Source: Methylophilaceae bacterium (GTDB lineage Bacteria; Pseudomonadota; Gammaproteobacteria; Burkholderiales; Methylophilaceae). Taken from it: DNA of 8,273 bases. Below the pieces are notes generated by a model. It did no database searches and was not told the DNA's origin. It saw nothing but the letters and a program-made list of their open reading frames with translations. Position 1 is the stretch's first letter, and each line of letters begins with the position of its first letter. The stretch is taken from NCBI GenBank assembly GCA_010031285.1, contig RHAY01000029.1, forward strand, positions 1 through 8,273. The letters are read 5' to 3'. Below are positions 4,955 through 8,273 of the stretch, in pieces. Position numbers and translations under genes: made by a program.

Positions 4955-6217
4955 ATGGCTGACGATATCCTCAATACCCTAAAATTACCCCCACATTCGA
5001 TAGAAGCAGAACAGTCTTTGCTAGGCGGTTTACTTATTGAAAATGAAGCGCTTGATAAAATTGCTGATCTTGTGTCACCGAGTGATTTTTATCGTCAAGA
5101 CCATCGGTTGATTTATCAGCACATCATTAAACTTGTTGAGCAAAATAGTCCAGCGGATATTGTGACCGTTGCAGAGTCTTTAGAGAAGAATGCTGAATTA
5201 GTTACGGCTGGTGGTATAAGTTATTTAGGGTCGTTGGCACAAAATACGCCAACTTCTGCGAATATACGTCGATATGCAGAGATTGTCCGTGAACGGTCGA
5301 TTATGAGACATTTAGTCGAAGTAGGTTCTGATATTGCAGACAGTGCTTTTGCCCCTCAAGGACGAGATGCTCAACAACTTTTGGATGAAGCCGAAGCTAA
5401 GATTTTTCAAATTGCTGAAAAAGAAAAGCATGATCAATCAGGCTTTAAAGATATCAAAGAGCTTTTGCCTCAAGTGGCGCAGAGAATTGATGATTTATTT
5501 GCTGCGGGGGCATCTGATGTTACAGGCGTGCCTACAGGGTTTTCAGATTTAGATGCGATGACCTCAGGCCTGCAGCCAGGTGATCTTACTCAACTTACTA
5601 TGCGCCTATTAGGATCTGTCGGTCGCCTAGATCAACATAAAATGAGAACAGGGCGCTTAGAAGATGATGATTGGGAAAGATTGACGCATGCATTAGGAAA
5701 ACTTAATGAAGCACCTATTCATATTGACGAAGGTGCTGGTTTAAATTCTTTTGACATCAGAGCTCGTGCTAGAAGACTTTCGAGGCAGTGTGGAAAATTA
5801 GGATTGATTGTCATCGACTACCTTCAATTGATGTCACCCCCAGGTGGACGACAAAGCGAAAATCGTGCGACAGAAATTTCTGAAATGTCACGATCACTTA
5901 AGGCGTTAGCAAAAGAGCTTGATGTACCAGTGGTTGCCTTATCACAACTTAATCGAAGTGTTGAACAAAGACCTGATAAACGCCCCGTAATGTCTGATTT
6001 GAGGGAATCAGGTGCGATTGAACAAGATGCAGATTTAATACTTTTCATTTATAGAGATGAAGTCTATAACCCTGATACACCAGATAAAGGTGTTGCAGAA
6101 ATTATTATTGCAAAACAAAGAAATGGTCCTATTGGACGAATCAGACTCACATTCTTAGGCGAATATACGCGTTTTGAAAATTTTGCTAATCCAGGTTTTC
6201 AATCTTACGACGAATAA
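4955..6217 (+). CDS. dnaB: Replicative DNA helicase DnaB lacking its Walker A segment
   Basis: DnaB is the hexameric ATP-driven helicase at the replication fork. The N-terminal primase-binding domain is complete (LPPHSIEAEQSLLGG, DFYRQDHRLIYQ, ADIVTVAESLE, TPTSANIRRYAEIVRER; about 10-115). The linker and start of the RecA-like domain are present (GVPTGFSDLDAMTSGLQPGDL, 191-211). The Walker B region (LGLIVIDYLQL, 282-292), VVALSQLNRSVEQR (326-339), SDLRESGAIEQDAD (347-360) and the KQRNGPIG arginine-finger segment (387-394) are normal. Between Leu211 and Thr212 about 39 residues are absent relative to E. coli DnaB: the IIVAxRPSMGKT P-loop, the following helix and the FS(L/M)EM strand with its catalytic glutamate. 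Length is 420 against about 460-470. Without the P-loop it should not bind or hydrolyse ATP. The frame and both flanks are perfect, so there is no sign of gradual decay. Alternatives are an assembly error or a deletion allele. Confidence 0.94.
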   Translation: MADDILNTLKLPPHSIEAEQSLLGGLLIENEALDKIADLVSPSDFYRQDHRLIYQHIIKLVEQNSPADIVTVAESLEKNAELVTAGGISYLGSLAQNTPTSANIRRYAEIVRERSIMRHLVEVGSDIADSAFAPQGRDAQQLLDEAEAKIFQIAEKEKHDQSGFKDIKELLPQVAQRIDDLFAAGASDVTGVPTGFSDLDAMTSGLQPGDLTQLTMRLLGSVGRLDQHKMRTGRLEDDDWERLTHALGKLNEAPIHIDEGAGLNSFDIRARARRLSRQCGKLGLIVIDYLQLMSPPGGRQSENRATEISEMSRSLKALAKELDVPVVALSQLNRSVEQRPDKRPVMSDLRESGAIEQDADLILFIYRDEVYNPDTPDKGVAEIIIAKQRNGPIGRIRLTFLGEYTRFENFANPGFQSYDE

Positions 6218-6222
6218 AATAA

Positions 6223-7299
6223 ATGCGTCCTCTTAAGGCATTCATTCACCAAGCTTCGCTTCGACATAATCTCTCTATTGTTAAGCAATTAACGCCTAAA
6301 TCTAAGATCATGTCAGTTGTAAAAGCCAATGGCTATGGGCATGGCCTCATCAATGTCGCGCAGGGGTTAAACGAAAGTGATGGTTTTGCTGTATTAAGTT
6401 TAAATGAAGCGATTGATTTAAGAGAGCATGGTTTTGAGCAAGACATTTTATTATTAGAAGGTGCGTTCGAAGCTTACGAGATTCCTATAGCAGCAAAAAT
6501 GCGTATTAATCTTGTCGTCCATAATCTTCATCAATTGCAAATGATTGAAAACTCAAAGCTCAATCAGCCCATCGATATTCATTTTAAAATTAACACTGGA
6601 ATGAATCGCTTAGGATTTAATCCTAAAGACACAAAAGATATTCTTCAGTCTTTACAAAATAAATCTTATTTTAAATCGATCACACTCATGACGCATTTTG
6701 CAACTGCCGATGAGCCTGAAGGTGTCGATTGGCAATTGAATATTTTTAACGATATTGCTAATCATTTTAATTTTTCTCGCTCAGTTGCAAATTCAGCATC
6801 TATTCTTAATTATAAAAATACACATCTTGATTGGGTTCGTCCAGGCATTATGCTTTACGGTGCTTCACCCATTGTAGGAAAAAAATCTAGTTCTTTTAAC
6901 CTAAAACCTGCAATGCAATTAAAAAGTAAAATTATTGCCATACAAAATTTATCTAAAGATGATTCAATTGGATATGGCAAGAGTTTCAAAGCAGGAAATG
7001 ATATGCGTATTGCTATAGTTGCATGTGGTTATGCAGATGGTTATCCAAGACATGCACCATCTGGAACACCAGTCTATATCGAAGGGAAAAAAACGTGCAC
7101 AGTTGGCAGGGTATCTATGGATATGCTTTATGTGGATATTACAAATATTCCGAGTGCATCTATTTCAAGTGATGTTGAATTATGGGGTGAGCATATTCCT
7201 GTCGATGAAGTTGCTGAAAAATCTGGAACCGTAGGTTATGAATTACTTTGTGCAATTTCAGCATCCAAAAGAGTTCCGATAGAAACTATATATGGCTAA
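6223..7299 (+). CDS. alr: Alanine racemase
   Basis: Alr is a cytosolic PLP enzyme that interconverts L- and D-alanine for peptidoglycan synthesis. The 358-residue product is the expected length (E. coli 359). The cofactor lysine is Lys34 in VVKANGYGHG (32-41) at the N-terminal barrel, and the opposing catalytic base is Tyr251 in DSIGYGKSF (247-255). Other family motifs are INTGMNRLGF (123-132), HFATADEP (158-165), WVRPGIMLYG (204-213), VACGYADGYPRH (266-277), GRVSMDM (295-301) and GYELLCAIS (338-346). The ATG lies five bases after the dnaB stop with no Shine-Dalgarno, suggesting translational coupling, and the gene overlaps radA by eight bases. The dnaB-alr-radA order is typical of betaproteobacteria. 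No defect is visible. Confidence 0.96.
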   Translation: MRPLKAFIHQASLRHNLSIVKQLTPKSKIMSVVKANGYGHGLINVAQGLNESDGFAVLSLNEAIDLREHGFEQDILLLEGAFEAYEIPIAAKMRINLVVHNLHQLQMIENSKLNQPIDIHFKINTGMNRLGFNPKDTKDILQSLQNKSYFKSITLMTHFATADEPEGVDWQLNIFNDIANHFNFSRSVANSASILNYKNTHLDWVRPGIMLYGASPIVGKKSSSFNLKPAMQLKSKIIAIQNLSKDDSIGYGKSFKAGNDMRIAIVACGYADGYPRHAPSGTPVYIEGKKTCTVGRVSMDMLYVDITNIPSASISSDVELWGEHIPVDEVAEKSGTVGYELLCAISASKRVPIETIYG

Positions 7300-8273
7300 A
7301 AATAAGATTGCATACGTTTGCACGGAATGTGGAGGTCAATCGACTAAGTGGCAGGGCCAATGCCCACATTGTATGACCTGGAATACGATGGTAGAGAGTA
7401 TTATAGAAGCCTCTGTGCCGAATCGATATGCATCCCTGACTCAAACTTCAGAATTAAAAAAACTCAATGAAGTTAAAATGTCAGCTGTGTATAAAAGAAC
7501 AACGTGCATAAGTGAATTTGATCGTGTTTTAGGTGGTGGTTTTGTTCCAGGTGGCGTCGTCTTGATTGGAGGTGATCCGGGAATAGGTAAGTCAACATTA
7601 CTTATTCAAGCACTTTCACATATGACAAATGATAAGAGCCAGGCAGCATGTAAAGTTATTTATGTAAGCGGCGAAGAATCACCTCAACAAATTGCCATGC
7701 GCGCAAAACGTTTAGAGTTAGAAGTTTCAGATATTTTTATATTGTCAGAAATTAATTTAGAGAAAATTATTCAATCGATTGAAAAAAATAAACCTGATAT
7801 CGTTGTAATCGATTCTATTCAAACAATTTATTCAGAGGAGTTGCAATCTGCTCCTGGTTCAGTGACTCAAGTGAGGGAATGTTCAGCTCAATTAACTCGT
7901 ATTGCAAAACAATTAGAAGTGAGCATGATTCTTGTAGGCCATGTTACAAAAGAGGGGTCATTAGCAGGTCCACGTGTGTTAGAACATATTGTAGATACAG
8001 TACTTTACTTTGAGGGTGATCAAAACTCGAGTTTTAGAATGGTGCGTGCATTTAAAAATCGTTTTGGCGCTGTTAACGAGCTTGGTGTTTTTGCCATGAC
8101 TGAAAAAGGTTTACGTGAGGTGACAAATCCCTCCGCCTTATTTCTATCACATCATCACGAAGAAGTTTCTGGATCATGTATTACCGTCACCCAAGAAGGT
8201 ACAAGGCCGCTTCTTATTGAAATTCAAGCGCTTGTTGATAATGCACATGGTGGAACACCTAAACGTTTAGGTG
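7292..8273 (+). CDS. radA: DNA repair protein RadA (Sms), N-terminal part (cut by right edge)
   Basis: RadA is a RecA-related, DnaB-like hexameric ATPase that promotes branch migration during recombinational repair. The 327 visible codons show a C4 zinc finger (Cys10, Cys13, Cys24, Cys27), FDRVLGGGFVPGG (76-88), Walker A GDPGIGKST (94-102), YVSGEESPQQIAMRA, Walker B VVIDSIQ with Asp174, GHVTKEGSLAGPRVLEH, the RadA-specific KNRFG motif (255-259), NELGVFAMTEKGLREV and the start of the Lon-like C-terminal domain (EGTRPLLIEIQALVD). All ATPase motifs are intact, in contrast to the DnaB two genes upstream. The ATG at 7292 is chosen from the family N-terminus; it overlaps the end of alr by eight bases in another frame, implying coupled translation. 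About 130 C-terminal residues lie outside the window. Confidence 0.95.
   Translation, partial: MAKNKIAYVCTECGGQSTKWQGQCPHCMTWNTMVESIIEASVPNRYASLTQTSELKKLNEVKMSAVYKRTTCISEFDRVLGGGFVPGGVVLIGGDPGIGKSTLLIQALSHMTNDKSQAACKVIYVSGEESPQQIAMRAKRLELEVSDIFILSEINLEKIIQSIEKNKPDIVVIDSIQTIYSEELQSAPGSVTQVRECSAQLTRIAKQLEVSMILVGHVTKEGSLAGPRVLEHIVDTVLYFEGDQNSSFRMVRAFKNRFGAVNELGVFAMTEKGLREVTNPSALFLSHHHEEVSGSCITVTQEGTRPLLIEIQALVDNAHGGTPKRLG

Noticed and set aside
5560..5612. Intein loss as the cause of the DnaB gap
   Set aside because: DnaB inteins insert at the P-loop, but their loss restores an intact P-loop. Here native helicase residues themselves are missing.
7019..7234. A 71-codon plus-strand frame inside alr
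   Set aside because: It overlaps conserved alr motifs in another frame and has no homology signal of its own.

Overview
The window looks like part of an AT-rich betaproteobacterial chromosome. It carries the block rpsF-priB-rpsR-rplI-dnaB-alr-radA, and next to it an aspartate-type aminotransferase gene and uvrB. The protein sequences read most like Methylophilaceae, possibly the small-genome planktonic relatives (OM43 / Methylopumilus type). That placement rests on remembered family sequences and was not searched.

Layout. Positions 1-491 (minus strand) hold the N-terminal part of a PLP-dependent aminotransferase that runs off the left edge. Positions 565-1593 (minus) encode an exported trypsin/HtrA-like serine protease with C-terminal TPR-like helices. 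A 119-bp divergent spacer separates it from uvrB (1713-3560, plus). A sigma70-like promoter near 3567-3594 then drives the ribosomal operon rpsF (3664-4041), priB (4048-4332), an rpsR remnant (4342-4422) and rplI (4435-4887). This operon ends at a clear intrinsic terminator (4909-4935). dnaB (4955-6217), alr (6223-7299) and radA (7292 to the right edge) form the next tightly packed unit, with a perfect TATAAT just upstream of dnaB. The themes are translation (S6, S18, L9), replication and restart (PriB, DnaB), DNA repair (UvrB, RadA) and cell-wall D-alanine supply (Alr).

The outstanding observation is that three of these genes have lost an internal, highly conserved block while keeping frame and normal sequence on both sides. 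UvrB lacks about 64 residues that include the damage-sensing beta-hairpin. S18 is reduced to 26 residues, a fused N-terminus and C-terminus. DnaB lacks about 39 residues that include the whole Walker A P-loop. The neighbouring rpsF, priB, rplI, alr, the protease and the visible parts of radA and the aminotransferase look complete. S18 and DnaB are normally essential, so this is either an assembly or processing artefact, a minority variant, or something biologically very odd. It should be resolved before any functional claim is made. I saw no CRISPR array, insertion sequence, tRNA, rRNA or phage gene.
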